Of a DNA stretch of 64,000 nucleotides, positions 1 through 13,100 are shown in pieces. This DNA is from Diprion similis. Lineage: Eukaryota; Arthropoda; Insecta; Hymenoptera; Diprionidae. Where the stretch lies: assembly GCF_021155765.1 (NCBI RefSeq), contig NC_060106.1, positions 10,299,501 to 10,363,500 on the forward strand, written 5' to 3'. The position numbers were made by a program, and so were the translations under genes. The stretch's first letter is position 1. The number at the start of each line of letters is the position of its first letter. The notes beneath the pieces were generated by a model, which saw nothing but the letters and a program-made list of their open reading frames with translations, was not told where the DNA came from and searched no databases.

Positions 1-3000
1 TCCCATGTTAATTTTAGTTTTTTTTAAGCCTGATGATATTTGTCTGCTTAATTTTTTTGTTCTTTTAGCTGAACCCATTTTAGTTTAATTTAATTGAATG
101 ATTTATGTGAACGGTTCTCCATGTTACTTTTAATTATTTTTTCAGCCTTGTGATATTTCTACGATTAATTTTGTTGTTTTTTCAGCTCACCTGATTTCAT
201 TATTATGTTATCGAATAATTTATGTCAACGATTGCCCATGTTGATTTGAATTATTTTTTCAGCCTTGTGATATTTCTACGATTAATTTTGTTGTTTTTTC
301 AGCTCACCTGATTTTATTATGACGTTGTCGAATAATTTATGTCAACGATTTCCCATGTTGATTTTACTACCTTTAAGCCTGATGATATTTGCCTGCTTAA
401 TTTTTTTGTTCTTTTAGCTGAACCCATTTTAGTCTAATTTTATTGAATGATTTATGTGAACGGTTCCCCATGTTAATTTCTATTATTTTTTCAGCCTCGT
501 GATATTTCTACGATTAATTTTGTTGTTTTTTCAGCTCACCTGATTTTATTCTGACGTTGTCGAATAATTTATGTCAACGATTTCCCATGTTAATTTTACT
601 ACCTTTAAGCCTGATGATATTTGCCTGCTTAATTTTTTTGTTCTTTTAGCTGAACCCACTTTAGTCTAATTTTATTGAATGATTTATGTGAACGGTTCTC
701 CATGTTACTTTTAATTATTTTTTCAGCCTTGTGATATTTCTACGATTAATTTTGTTGTTTTTCCAGCTCACCTGATTTTATCAAGACGTTGTGCAATAAT
801 TTGTGTCACCGATTTCCCATGTTAATTTTTATTATTCTTTCAGCTTTGTGATATCTCTTTGAATCATTTTGTTGTTTTTTCAGCTAAACTGATTTTATTC
901 TGACGTTGTCGAATAATTTATGTCAACGATTTCCCATGTTAGATTTAGTTTTCTCTAAGCCTGATGATATTTGTCTGCTTAATTTTTTTGTTCTTTTTGC
1001 TGAACCCATTTTAGTCTAATTTAATTGAATGATCTATGTTAACGGTTCTCCATGTTACTTTTAATTATTTTTCCAGCCTTGTGATATTTCTACGATTAAT
1101 TTTGTTGTTTTTTCAGCTCACCTGATTTTATTATTATGTTATTGAATAATTTATGCCAACGATTTCCCATGTTAATTTGGATTATTTTTTCAGCCTGGTG
1201 ATATTTCTACGATTAATTTTGTTGTTTTTCCAGCTCACCTGATTTTATTGAGACGTTGTGGAATAATTTGTGTCACCGATTTCCCATGTTAATTTTTATT
1301 ATTCTTTCAGCTTTGTGATATTTCTTTGAATTATTTTGTAGTTTTTTCAGCTAAACTGATTTTATTCTGACGTTGTCGAATAATTTATGTCAACGATTTC
1401 CCATGTTAGATTTAGTTTTTTCTAAGCCTGATGATATTTGTCTGCTTAATTTTTTTGTTCTTTTTGCTGAACCCATTTTAGTCTAATTTAATTGAATGAT
1501 CTATGTTAACGGTTCTCCATGTTACTTTTAATTATTTTTTCAGCCTTGTGATATTTCTACGATTAATTTTGTTGTTTTTTCAGCTCACCTGATTTTATTA
1601 TTATGTTATTGAATAATTTATGCCAACGATTTCCCATGTTAATTTGGATTATTTTTTCAGCCTGGTGATATTTCTACGATTAATTTTGTTGTTTTTCCAG
1701 CTCACCTGATTTTATTGAGACGTTGTGGAATAATTTGTGTCACCGATTTCCCATGTTAATTTTTATTATTCTTTCAGCTTTGTGATATTTCTTTGAATTA
1801 TTTTGTTGTTTTTTCAGCTAAACTGATTTTATTCTGACGTTGTCGAATAATTTATGTCAACGATTTCCCATGTTAGATTTAGTTTTTTCTAAGCCTGATG
1901 ATATTTGTCTGCTTAATTTTTTTGTTCTTTTTGCTGAACCCATTTTAGTCTAATTTAATTGAATGATCTATGTTAACGGTTCTCCATGTTACTTTTAATT
2001 ATTTTTTCAGCCTTGTGATATTTCTACGATTAATTTTGTTGTTTTTTCAGCTCACCTGATTTTATTCTGACGTTGTCGAATAATTTATGTCAACGATTTC
2101 CCATGTTCATTTTACTACCTTTAAGCCTGATGATATTTGCCTGCTTAATTTTTTTGTTCTTTTAGCTGAACCCATTTTAGTCTAATTTAATTGAATGATC
2201 TATGTTAACGGTTCCCCATGTTAATTTCTATTATTTTTTCAGCCTTGTGATATTTCTACGATTAATTTTGTTGTTTTTTCAGCTCACCTGATTTTATTCT
2301 GACGTTGTCGAATAATTTATGCCAACGATTTCCCATGTTAATTTGAATTATTTTTTCAGCCTGGTGATATTTCTACGATTAATTTTGTTGTTTTTACAGC
2401 TCACCTGATTTTATTGAGACGTTGTGGAATAATTTGTGTCACCGATTTCCCATGTTAATTTTTATTATTCTTTCAGCTTTGTGATATTTCTTTGAATCAT
2501 TTTGTTGTTTTTTCAGCTAAACTGATTTTATTCTGACGTTGTCGAATAATTTATGTCAACGATTTCCCATGTTAGATTTAGTTTTTTCTAAGCCTGATGA
2601 TATTTGTCTGCTTAATTTTTTTGTTCTTTTTGCTGAACCCATTTTAGTCTAATTTAATTGAATGATCTATGTTAACGGTTCTCCATGTTACTTTTAATTA
2701 TTTTTTCAGCCTTGTGATATTTCTACGATTAATTTTGTTGTTTTTTCAGCTCACCTGATTTTATTATTATGTTATTGAATAATTTATGCCAACGATTTCC
2801 CATGTTAATTTGGATTATTTTTTCAGCCTGGTGATATTTCTACGATTAATTTTGTTGTTTTTCCAGCTCACCTGATTTTATTGAGACGTTGTGGAATAAT
2901 TTGTGTCACCGATTTCCCATGTTAATTTTTATTATTCTTTCAGCTTTGTGATATTTCTTTGAATTATTTTGTTGTTTTTTCAGCTAAACTGATTTTATTC

Positions 3001-5010
3001 TGACGTTGTCGAATAATTTATGTCAACGATTTCCCATGTTAGATTTAGTTTTTTCTAAGCCTGATGATATTTGTCTGCTTAATTTTTTTGTTCTTTTTGC
3101 TGAACCCATTTTAGTCTAATTTAATTGAATGATCTATGTTAACGGTTCTCCATGTTACTTTTAATTATTTTTTCAGCCTTGTGATATTTCTACGATTAAT
3201 TTTGTTGTTTTTTCAGCTCACCTGATTTTATTATTATGTTATTGAATAATTTATGCCAACGATTTCCCATGTTAATTTGGATTATTTTTTCAGCCTGGTG
3301 ATATTTCTACGATTAATTTTGTTGTTTTTCCAGCTCACCTGATTTTATTGAGACGTTGTGGAATAATTTGTGTCACCGATTTCCCATGTTAATTTTTATT
3401 ATTCTTTCAGCTTTGTGATATTTCTTTGAAATATTTTGTTGTTTTTTCAGCTAAACTGATTTTATTCTGACGTTGTCGAATAATTTATGTCAACGATTTC
3501 CCATGTTAGATTTAGTTTTTTCTAAGCCTGATGATATTTGTCTGCTTAATTTTTTTGTTCTTTTTGCTGAACCCATTTTAGTCTAATTTAATTGAATGAT
3601 CTATGTTAACGGTTCTCCATGTTACTTTTAATTATTTTTTCAGCCTTGTGATATTTCTACGATTAATTTTGTTGTTTTTTCAGCTCACCTGATTTTATTA
3701 TTATGTTATTGAATAATTTATGCCAACGATTTCCCATGTTAATTTGGATTATTTTTTCAGCCTGGTGATATTTCTACGATTAATTTTGTTGTTTTTCCAG
3801 CTCACCTGATTTTATTGAGACGTTGTGGAATAATTTGTGTCACCGATTTCCCATGTTAATTTTTATTATTCTTTCAGCTTTGTGATATTTCTTTGAATTA
3901 TTTTGTTGTTTTTTCAGCTAAACTGATTTTATTCTGACGTTGTCGAATAATTTATGTCAACGATTTCCCATGTTAGATTTAGTTTTTTCTAAGCCTGATG
4001 ATATTTGTCTGCTTAATTTTTTTGTTCTTTTTGCTGAACCCATTTTAGTCTAATTTAATTGAATGATCTATGTTAACGGTTCTCCATGTTACTTTTAATT
4101 ATTTTTTCAGCCTTGTGATATTTCTACGATTAATTTTGTTGTTTTTTCAGCTCACCTGATTTTATTATTATGTTATTGAATAATTTATGCCAACGATTTC
4201 CCATGTTAATTTGGATTATTTTTTCAGCCTGGTGATATTTCTACGATTAATTTTGTTGTTTTTCCAGCTCACCTGATTTTATTGAGACGTTGTGGAATAA
4301 TTTGTGTCACCGATTTCCCATGTTAATTTTTATTATTCTTTCAGCTTTGTGATATTTCTTTGAATTATTTTGTTGTTTTTTCAGCTAAACTGATTTTATT
4401 CTGACGTTGTCGAATAATTTATGTCAACGATTTCCCATGTTAGATTTAGTTTTTTCTAAGCCTGATGATATTTGTCTGCTTAATTTTTTTGTTCTTTTTG
4501 CTGAACCCATTTCAGTCTAATTTAATTGAATGATCTATGTTAACGGTTCTCCATGTTACTTTTAATTATTTTTTCAGCCTTGTGATATTTCTACGATTAA
4601 TTTTGTTGTTTTTTCAGCTCACCTGATTTTATTCTGACGTTGTCGAATAATTTATGTCAACGATTTCCCATGTTAATTTTACTACCTTCAAGCCTGATGA
4701 TATTTGCCTGCTTAATTTTTTTGTTCTTTTAGCTGAACCCATTTTAGTCTAATTTTATTGAATGATTTATGTGAACGGTTCTCCATGTTAATTTCTATTA
4801 TTTTTTCAGCTTTGTGATATTTCTACGATTAATTTTGTTGTTTTTTCAGCTAAACTGATTTTATTATGACGTTGTGGTATAATTTATGTCACCGATTTCC
4901 CATGTTAATTCCTATTATTTTTTCAGCGTTTTGATATTTCTTCGATGACTTTTGTTGTTTTTTCAGCTCAACTGATTTTATTTTGATGTGATTCAATGAT
5001 ATGTGTACAA
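1..5010. repeat. A array of unit U1 (117-bp T-rich satellite), left-truncated
   Basis: Tandem monomers of 116-117 bp are marked by the word CCCATGTT or CTCCATGTT. At least 42 lie between positions 2 and 4,899. Four monomer types alternate as a higher-order repeat of 467 bp (for example 2,799 to 3,266 to 3,733). Each monomer is itself two related halves of ~58 bp, each with a pyrimidine run ending in TTTTTCAGC. The plus strand is strongly T-biased. The stretch from about 1,800 to 5,010 matches 11,330-14,536 of unit U2 in monomer order at a constant offset of 9,526 bp. Confidence 0.95.
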
Positions 5011-5505
5011 TCTATAATCTCAGTTTTTTTTCAGCCTTGCGATGTTTTTCAGCTTAACCATTTTATTTTTTCAGATCTACTGATTTTGTTTCCGTGTGAT
5101 CCAAAAATTTGTGTTCACTGTTTTCTAATTCCATCTTCTTCAGATTTCAGCTCAAGAACAAGCTTCCAGAAGCAAAGGTCGATGAACTTTACCTTCTAGT
5201 TTCAGCAGAGTTTTACTACTAGATTCACCATATTTTCTCTCAAGCCTTATGGTGATTTTCTGCTTAATCAGTATGTTTTCTCAGCCTAACCGATTTCAAT
5301 TTGATTTAATCTAACAATGTATGTAAACGGTTGTCTAACTTGAACTTCTGTCAGAGTGTAGTTTCAGAAGAAATATTGTAGATCCAATTGTGGATGGTAC
5401 CCAGGGGTTCAAATCCAGGCACCGGCGAATGATCCAGAGCTATATTCTCAATCGAGGATTAATTTCATACGAATTTAGGTTTGACGATATAATTGCAGAA
5501 GTAGG
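5011..5505. repeat. A-B linker of U1 with a B-box-like word
   Basis: The linker begins with decayed half-monomers of A (pyrimidine run plus CAG words to about 5,300). It ends with non-repetitive sequence holding GGTTCAAATCC at 5,406-5,416. That word fits the RNA polymerase III B-box/T-loop consensus (GGTTCRANYCC). The bases flanking it do not form a tRNA T-stem and I see no clear A-box upstream, so it is not called as a tRNA. An ATG-started 67-codon ORF at 4,996-5,199 looks incidental. Confidence 0.85.
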
Positions 5506-7545
5506 AAAATGTATGAACGCAAAGGCTGATGCTGTTAGGTGAACTTCTAGAAGCAGTAGTTGATGCTTCAGGGCTCGATTCGAAAACGACGATTTGATTA
5601 TTAAGAGTTGTGTTTTTGAAATAGATACGTAAGTGCATGACTAGCATAGTGCAAGAACGCGGAGGCTGATGCTGTATGGCAAATTTCAAGAAGCAGAAGC
5701 CGATGATGCTTTAGGGCCCGATTCTAAAGCTAAGATTTAATTTTTAAGAGTTTAGTCTTTGAAATAGATAAGTAAGTGCATGACTAGCATAGTGCAAGAA
5801 CGCGGAGGCTGATGCTGTATGGCAAATTTCAAGAAGCAGAAGCCGATGATGCTTTAGGGCCCGATTCTAAAGCTAAGATTTAATTTTTAAGAGTTTAGTC
5901 TTTGAAATAGATAAGTAAGCGCATGACTAGCATAGTGCAAGAACGCGGAGGCTGATGCTGTATGGCAAATTTCAAGAAGCAGAAGCCGATGATGCTTTAG
6001 GGCCCGATTCTAAAGCTAAGATTTAATTTTTAAGAGTTTAGTCTTTGAAATAGATAAGTAAGTGCATGACTAGCATAGTGCAAGAACGCGGAGGCTGATG
6101 CTGTATGGCAAATTTCGAGAAGCAGAAGCCGATGATGCTTTAGGGCCCGATTCTAAAACTAAGATTTAATTTTTAAGAGTTTAGTCTTTGAAATAGATAA
6201 GTAAGTGCATGACTAGCATAGTGCAAGAACGCGGAGGCTGATGCTGTATGGCAAATTTCAAGAAGCAGAAGCCGATGATGCTTTAGGGCCCGATTCTAAA
6301 GCTAAGATTTAATTTTTAAGAGTTTAGTCTTTGAAATAGATAAGTAAGTGCATGACTAGCATAGTGCAAGAACGCGGAGGCTGATGCTGTATGGCAAATT
6401 TCAAGATGCAGAAGCCGATGATGCTTTAGGGCCCGATTCTAAAACTAAGATTTAATTTTTAAGAGTTCAGTTTCTAACATAGATATTTTGGTGCTGGGGT
6501 AGCAAATTGCATGAACGCGGAGGCTGATGCTGTATGGCAAATTTCGGAAAGCAGAAGCCGATGATGCTTTAGGGCCCGATTCTAAAGCTAAGATTTAATT
6601 TTTAAGAGTTTAGTCTTTGAAATAGATAAGTAAGTGCATGACTAGCATAGTGCAAGAACGCGGAGGCTGATGCTGTATGGCAAATTTCAAGAAGCAGAAG
6701 CCGATGATGCTTTAGGGCCCGATTCTAAAGCTAAGATTTAATTTTTAAGAGTTTAGTCTTTGAAATAGATAAGTAAGTGCATGACTAGCATAGTGCAAGA
6801 ACGCGGAGGCTGATGCTGTATGGCAAATTTCGAGAAGCAGAAGCCGATGATGCTTTAGGGCCCGATTCTAAAACTAAGATTTAATTTTTAAGAGTTTAGT
6901 CTTTGAAATAGATAAGTAAGTGCATGACTAGCATAGTGCAAGAACGCGGAGGCTGATGCTGTATGGCAAATTTCAAGAAGCAGAAGCCGATGATGCTTTA
7001 GGGCCCGATTCTAAAGCTAAGATTTAATTTTTAAGAGTTTAGTCTTTGAAATAGATAAGTAAGTGCATGACTAGCATAGTGCAAGAACGCGGAGGCTGAT
7101 GCTGTATGGCAAATTTCAAGATGCAGAAGCCGATGATGCTTTAGGGCCCGATTCTAAAACTAAGATTTAATTTTTAAGAGTTCAGTTTCTAACATAGATA
7201 TTTTGGTGCTGGGGTAGCAAATTGCATGAACGCGGAGACTGATGCTGTAAGGCAAATTTCTAGAAGCAGAAGCCAATGATGCTGAAGGGCTGAAGTCTAA
7301 AGGCTGAGGCTGAAGCTCGAGGGAGTCTGAAGGCAACGGTCGATGCTCTGGGGCTTGATTCTAAATCTAAGATAATCGTAGGAGTTTAGTTCTTGAAATA
7401 GATAAGTAAGTGCAAGAACGCGGAGGCTGATGCTGTATGGCAAATTTCAAGAAGCAGACGCCGATGATGCTTTAGGGCTCGATTCTACATTCATAAGAGA
7501 TTAGTTTCTAAGATAGACATCTAAGTGCACGGGTAACAAAATTAA
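5506..7545. repeat. B array of U1 (143-bp satellite, 11 regular copies)
   Basis: The word GAACGCGGAGGCTGATG recurs every 143 bp from 5,655 to 7,228, exactly 11 periods. A degenerate copy precedes it at 5,516, and expanded degenerate copies follow to about 7,545. Each monomer carries an ApaI-type GGGCCC palindrome. A variant monomer tail (GGTGCTGGGGTAGCAAATTG) occurs before 6,513 and before 7,228, dividing the array into blocks of 6 and 5 monomers. Confidence 0.95.
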
Positions 7546-8690
7546 CCATTTCACGTACCACACATCAAAATTGAAGTTCGAACCCGTTGCGGCGGTTTCT
7601 CCTCGAAATCGAAGCGCGAACTTTCCACCGGCCGCGGACGGTATCTTAGGTCCAAAATCGAACGCTAATATTAATACGGAAAATGCCCTACCCCTTGATC
7701 GGTTTACTAATTACGAAGGACGGACAAGCTTCGACCGGTTTCTTCATTTCCGAGCAGTGACAGCCTCTGATCGGCTCACCCGTGACAGAGGAGTGATAAC
7801 CTCTGATCGGCTCACCCGTGACAGAGAAGCGAAGAATATCTCTCACCTTTTGAGATCGCATCTCGAGATTGGAGTCTGAACCCTTCATGTACCACACCTC
7901 GAAATTGGAGTCTGAACCCTTCATGTATCACAACTCGAAACTGGAATCTGAACTCGTCGTGGCGGTTTACCCTCGGAAATTAAGTGCGAACCTCTCGAGG
8001 TAGTGGTTGATACTTCAGGAGAACATTCGAACGTTAAGGTTTATTCGGAAAACGCGAAAACCCCCTCGTCAGTTCACCCGTTACGGAGGAGTGACAACCT
8101 CTGATCGGCTCACCCGTGACAGAGAAGCGAAGAATATCTCTCACCTTTTGAGATCGCATCTCGAGATTGGAGTCTGAACCCTTCACGTACCACACCTCAA
8201 AATGGGAGTCTGAACCCGTCGTCGCGATTTCCCCTCGATATCCAAGTGCGAACTTTTCACCGGCCGCGATCAATATATTAGGTCCAAAATCAAACGCTAA
8301 TATTAATTCGGAAAATGCCTTACCCCTTGATCGGTTTGCTAATTACGAAGGACGGGCAAGCTTCGATCGGTTTCTCCATTTCCGAGCAGTGATAGCCTCT
8401 GATCGGCTCACCCGTGACAGAGGAGTGATAACCTCTGATCGGCTCACCCGTGACAGAGGAGTGATAACCTCTGATCGGCTCACCCGTGACAGAGAAGCGA
8501 AGAATACCTCTCACCTTTTGAGATCGCATCTCGAGATTGGAGTCTGAACCTTTCATGTACCACACCTCGAAATTGGAGTCTGAACCCTTCATGTACCACA
8601 CCTCGAACTTGGAGTCTGAACCCTTCAAGCTAGTATCACACCTTGGAATTGTAGAATAATCGCGTCTCATCGTAGCCGTTTCCATTCAAA
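7546..8690. repeat. C blocks of U1 (three ~298-bp blocks with 36-bp subrepeats)
   Basis: Two related blocks start 596 bp apart (7,571 and 8,167) with another ~298-bp block between them. They contain two kinds of 36-bp tandem repeat. One begins CCTCTGATCGGCTCAC (7,764, 7,800, then 8,396, 8,432, 8,468) and the other contains TTGGAGTCTGAACCCTTC. Because 36 is a multiple of 3, reading frames stay open on both strands. These ORFs begin at TTG codons and are judged non-coding. Confidence 0.93.
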
Positions 8691-10158
8691 ATCAAATTGC
8701 GAACGATTCGTAGGCAGCAAAAATCTCCAGTTGAAGACTGCGTCCGTTCCGCGCTTTCGTCTCTAAGCAGGCCGTGCACCCGTAGAGTCGTTCCAGACGT
8801 TACGACGTTCTGGGCGGCCCCTAAGTTTCACTGTGTCTTAGTGCATAGTGACGCCAGTAGGCATATCCCAGGCCTATATCTCTCTTGCATACGTTGCTGC
8901 TCCGATATCCGGCCAGGGTACCGGATTTAAGTAGTGCGTATGGAAGTAAGACGAAGCTGGTGCACTGCGGTGTCTCGACATCCTGGTGGCGGCGGGTCGC
9001 GCGTTTGGACTTTCGTTGAAAGTTCTAGTCGTGGGAACACGACGTCTGGGGAGCGTCTGCGTTGGGGTGGAAGTGGTCGAGACTGATTATATTATTTGTC
9101 GGACACAGCCATATTAAAGAAATATTTCCGTCAGAATAATTTGAAAAAACTGTAGGGTTGATTTCACTTTCCCGTGCGTGGAATAGGCCTACCGGGGATA
9201 CCACGTTAAAAAAAACGCGCCAAATACTCTACCGCTTCCGGTGGCGTGGAAACGAGTAGAATAATGATTCAATTTTTCTCAAATTAATATCTGTTACGTC
9301 TGGCAGAATCCCGGGCTGCCATTTTTATCTCCGAACTCTAACCTCGTACTTGCCATCTTGTTCCTCTATCGTTCACGTCCCTCGGACTTCCACGTAGCTG
9401 AAAAGTATCTATTTAATTATGAGCAACCCCGTTCTGCTCTCAGACTTCCTCTAAAAATCTCTCCCTCTGGTCTCTCTCTCTTTTTCACTATTCAAGCAAC
9501 GTTTTATCTCTGAACATATCCCCAGATCTTACATTCAATGACATTTACAAAATAGCCTTCAAACTATAAGTCTCTTAAGGAAACTACATTTCGACGAACA
9601 TCGATTTTTAATCAATATCCTACCAACAATCCTTCAGATGTGATTACTTTAAGCGGAAGAACCCATATCAATAGTCCGTAACGGATGTAAAATATCGCCA
9701 AAAATTTTCCGGTGATCTATCAATTCCATAAATATTATTATTTTCCAGATATTGTAATAGTACGTCTCATGTAACCACATTAGGTCGGTCTGCGGTGGTC
9801 ATTTTTGAATTTTATTGCTCCCATGGACTAGAATATTTTGAAACAATTGTTTTTCAATTGAAGCCGAAATCCCAAGGTCCCGTCTCACCTCTCAGTCGTC
9901 TCACTATCCCTATGAATTTACTCGTTCAAAAAATTACCGGTATCCAAAATCAACTCTTTTCTTGATTAAGCTCTATTTTTGACAAAAAAAAAATTCCGAA
10001 ATAAATTTGGTGTCGTCAAACTTTTTAGAGGTGAGTAAGTCGTCTGGGAGTCTGAAACAAATGTATGCAGTCTGGGAAGAATTAACAGTGGATTCCACTA
10101 TCCTTCAATGTGTGGATGGATATCGATTGATGATCGTGAAGTTGAAGGTGAAGTGAAA
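8691..10158. repeat. D segment of U1 (GC-rich start, splice donor near end)
   Basis: This is a 1.47-kb segment without internal tandem structure. Positions ~8,740-9,080 are GC- and CpG-rich, unlike the flanking AT-rich satellites, and could be promoter-like. A textbook 5' splice donor, AGAG|GTGAGTAAG, has its GT at 10,031, about 130 bp before the next A array, which is full of 3'-splice-site-like words. No TATA box is evident. A 77-codon frame at 8,697-8,930 starts at TTG and has no recognisable similarity. Confidence 0.85.
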
Positions 10159-13100
10159 TTTTGTTGTTTTCTCAGCTAAACGGATTTTATTATGATGTTG
10201 TCGAATAATTTCTGTCAACGATTTTCCATGTTAATTTTTATTATTCTTTCAGCTTTGTGATATTTCTTTGAGATATTTTGTTGTTTTTTCAGCTAAACTG
10301 ATTTTATTCTGACGTTGTCGAATAATTTATGTCAACGATTTCCCATGTTAATTTTAGTTTTTTTTAAGCCTGATGATATTTGTCTGCTTAATTTTTTTGT
10401 TCTTTTAGCTGAACCCATTTTAGTTTAATTTAATTGAATGATTTATGTGAACGGTTCTCCATGTTACTTTTAATTATTTTTTCAGCCTTGTGATATTTCT
10501 ACGATTAATTTTGTTGTTTTTTCAGCTCACCTGATTTCATTATTATGTTATCGAATAATTTATGTCAACGATTGCCCATGTTGATTTGAATTATTTTTTC
10601 AGCCTTGTGATATTTCTACGATTAATTTTGTTGTTTTTTCAGCTCACCTGATTTTATTATTATGTTATTGAATAATTTATGCCAACGATTTCCCATGTTA
10701 ATTTGGATTATTTTTTCAGCCTGGTGATATTTCTACGATTAATTTTGTTGTTTTTCCAGCTCACCTGATTTTATTGAGACGTTGTGGAATAATTTGTGTC
10801 ACCGATTTCCCATGTTAATTTTTATTATTCTTTCAGCTTTGTGATATTTCTCTGAATTATTTTGTTGTTTTTTCAGCTAAACTGATTTTATTCTGACGTT
10901 GTCGAATAATTTATGTCAACGATTTCCCATGTTAGATTTAGTCTTTTCTAAGCCTGATGATATTTGTCTGCCTAATTTTTTTGTTCTTTTTGCTGAACCC
11001 ATTTTAGTCTAATTTAATTGAATGATCTATGTTAACGGTTCTCCATGTTACTTTTAATTATTTTTTCAGCCTTGTGATATTTCTACGATTAATTTTGTTG
11101 TTTTTTCAGCTCACCTGATTTTATTATTATGTTATTGAATAATTTATGCCAACGATTTCCCATGTTAATTTGGATTATTTTTTCAGCCTGGTGATATTTC
11201 TACGATTAATTTTGTTGTTTTTCCAGCTCACCTGATTTTATTGAGACGTTGTGGAATAATTTGTGTCACCGATTTCCCATGTTAATTTTTATTATTCTTT
11301 CAGCTTTGTGATATTTCTTTGAATTATTTTGTTGTTTTTTCAGCTAAACTGATTTTATTCTGACGTTGTCGAATAATTTATGTCAACGATTTCCCATGTT
11401 AGATTTAGTTTTTTCTAAGCCTGATGATATTTGTCTGCTTAATTTTTTTGTTCTTTTTGCTGAACCCATTTTAGTCTAATTTAATTGAATGATCTATGTT
11501 AACGGTTCTCCATGTTACTTTTAATTATTTTTTCAGCCTTGTGATATTTCTACGATTAATTTTGTTGTTTTTTCAGCTCACCTGATTTTATTCTGACGTT
11601 GTCGAATAATTTATGTCAACGATTTCCCATGTTCATTTTACTACCTTTAAGCCTGATGATATTTGCCTGCTTAATTTTTTTGTTCTTTTAGCTGAACCCA
11701 TTTTAGTCTAATTTAATTGAATGATCTATGTTAACGGTTCCCCATGTTAATTTCTATTATTTTTTCAGCCTTGTGATATTTCTACGATTAATTTTGTTGT
11801 TTTTTCAGCTCACCTGATTTTATTCTGACGTTGTCGAATAATTTATGCCAACGATTTCCCATGTTAATTTGAATTATTTTTTCAGCCTGGTGATATTTCT
11901 ACGATTAATTTTGTTGTTTTTACAGCTCACCTGATTTTATTGAGACGTTGTGGAATAATTTGTGTCACCGATTTCCCATGTTAATTTTTATTATTCTTTC
12001 AGCTTTGTGATATTTCTTTGAATCATTTTGTTGTTTTTTCAGCTAAACTGATTTTATTCTGACGTTGTCGAATAATTTATGTCAACGATTTCCCATGTTA
12101 GATTTAGTTTTTTCTAAGCCTGATGATATTTGTCTGCTTAATTTTTTTGTTCTTTTTGCTGAACCCATTTTAGTCTAATTTAATTGAATGATCTATGTTA
12201 ACGGTTCTCCATGTTACTTTTAATTATTTTTTCAGCCTTGTGATATTTCTACGATTAATTTTGTTGTTTTTTCAGCTCACCTGATTTTATTATTATGTTA
12301 TTGAATAATTTATGCCAACGATTTCCCATGTTAATTTGGATTATTTTTTCAGCCTGGTGATATTTCTACGATTAATTTTGTTGTTTTTCCAGCTCACCTG
12401 ATTTTATTGAGACGTTGTGGAATAATTTGTGTCACCGATTTCCCATGTTAATTTTTATTATTCTTTCAGCTTTGTGATATTTCTTTGAATTATTTTGTTG
12501 TTTTTTCAGCTAAACTGATTTTATTCTGACGTTGTCGAATAATTTATGTCAACGATTTCCCATGTTAGATTTAGTTTTTTCTAAGCCTGATGATATTTGT
12601 CTGCTTAATTTTTTTGTTCTTTTTGCTGAACCCATTTTAGTCTAATTTAATTGAATGATCTATGTTAACGGTTCTCCATGTTACTTTTAATTATTTTTTC
12701 AGCCTTGTGATATTTCTACGATTAATTTTGTTGTTTTTTCAGCTCACCTGATTTTATTATTATGTTATTGAATAATTTATGCCAACGATTTCCCATGTTA
12801 ATTTGGATTATTTTTTCAGCCTGGTGATATTTCTACGATTAATTTTGTTGTTTTTCCAGCTCACCTGATTTTATTGAGACGTTGTGGAATAATTTGTGTC
12901 ACCGATTTCCCATGTTAATTTTTATTATTCTTTCAGCTTTGTGATATTTCTTTGAAATATTTTGTTGTTTTTTCAGCTAAACTGATTTTATTCTGACGTT
13001 GTCGAATAATTTATGTCAACGATTTCCCATGTTAGATTTAGTTTTTTCTAAGCCTGATGATATTTGTCTGCTTAATTTTTTTGTTCTTTTTGCTGAACCC

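Noticed and set aside
5396..5440. tRNA gene at the B-box-like word
   Set aside because: Bases around GGTTCAAATCC do not pair as a T-stem, and no acceptor stem, anticodon arm or A-box was found.
4996..5689. 67-codon plus frame and 74-codon minus frame in the linker and B array
   Set aside because: Short, low-complexity frames in repeat DNA with no family resemblance or splice context.
5640..7230. CRISPR-like regular array (143-bp B repeats)
   Set aside because: The whole period is repeated with no unique spacers, and the surrounding genes are eukaryotic.
7571..8930. Long overlapping frames on both strands in C and D (77-126 codons), repeated in every unit
   Set aside because: Most start at TTG, which is not a normal eukaryotic start. 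The openness comes from 36-bp repeats being a multiple of three. Identity between units reflects homogenisation, not selection. No protein family is recognisable.
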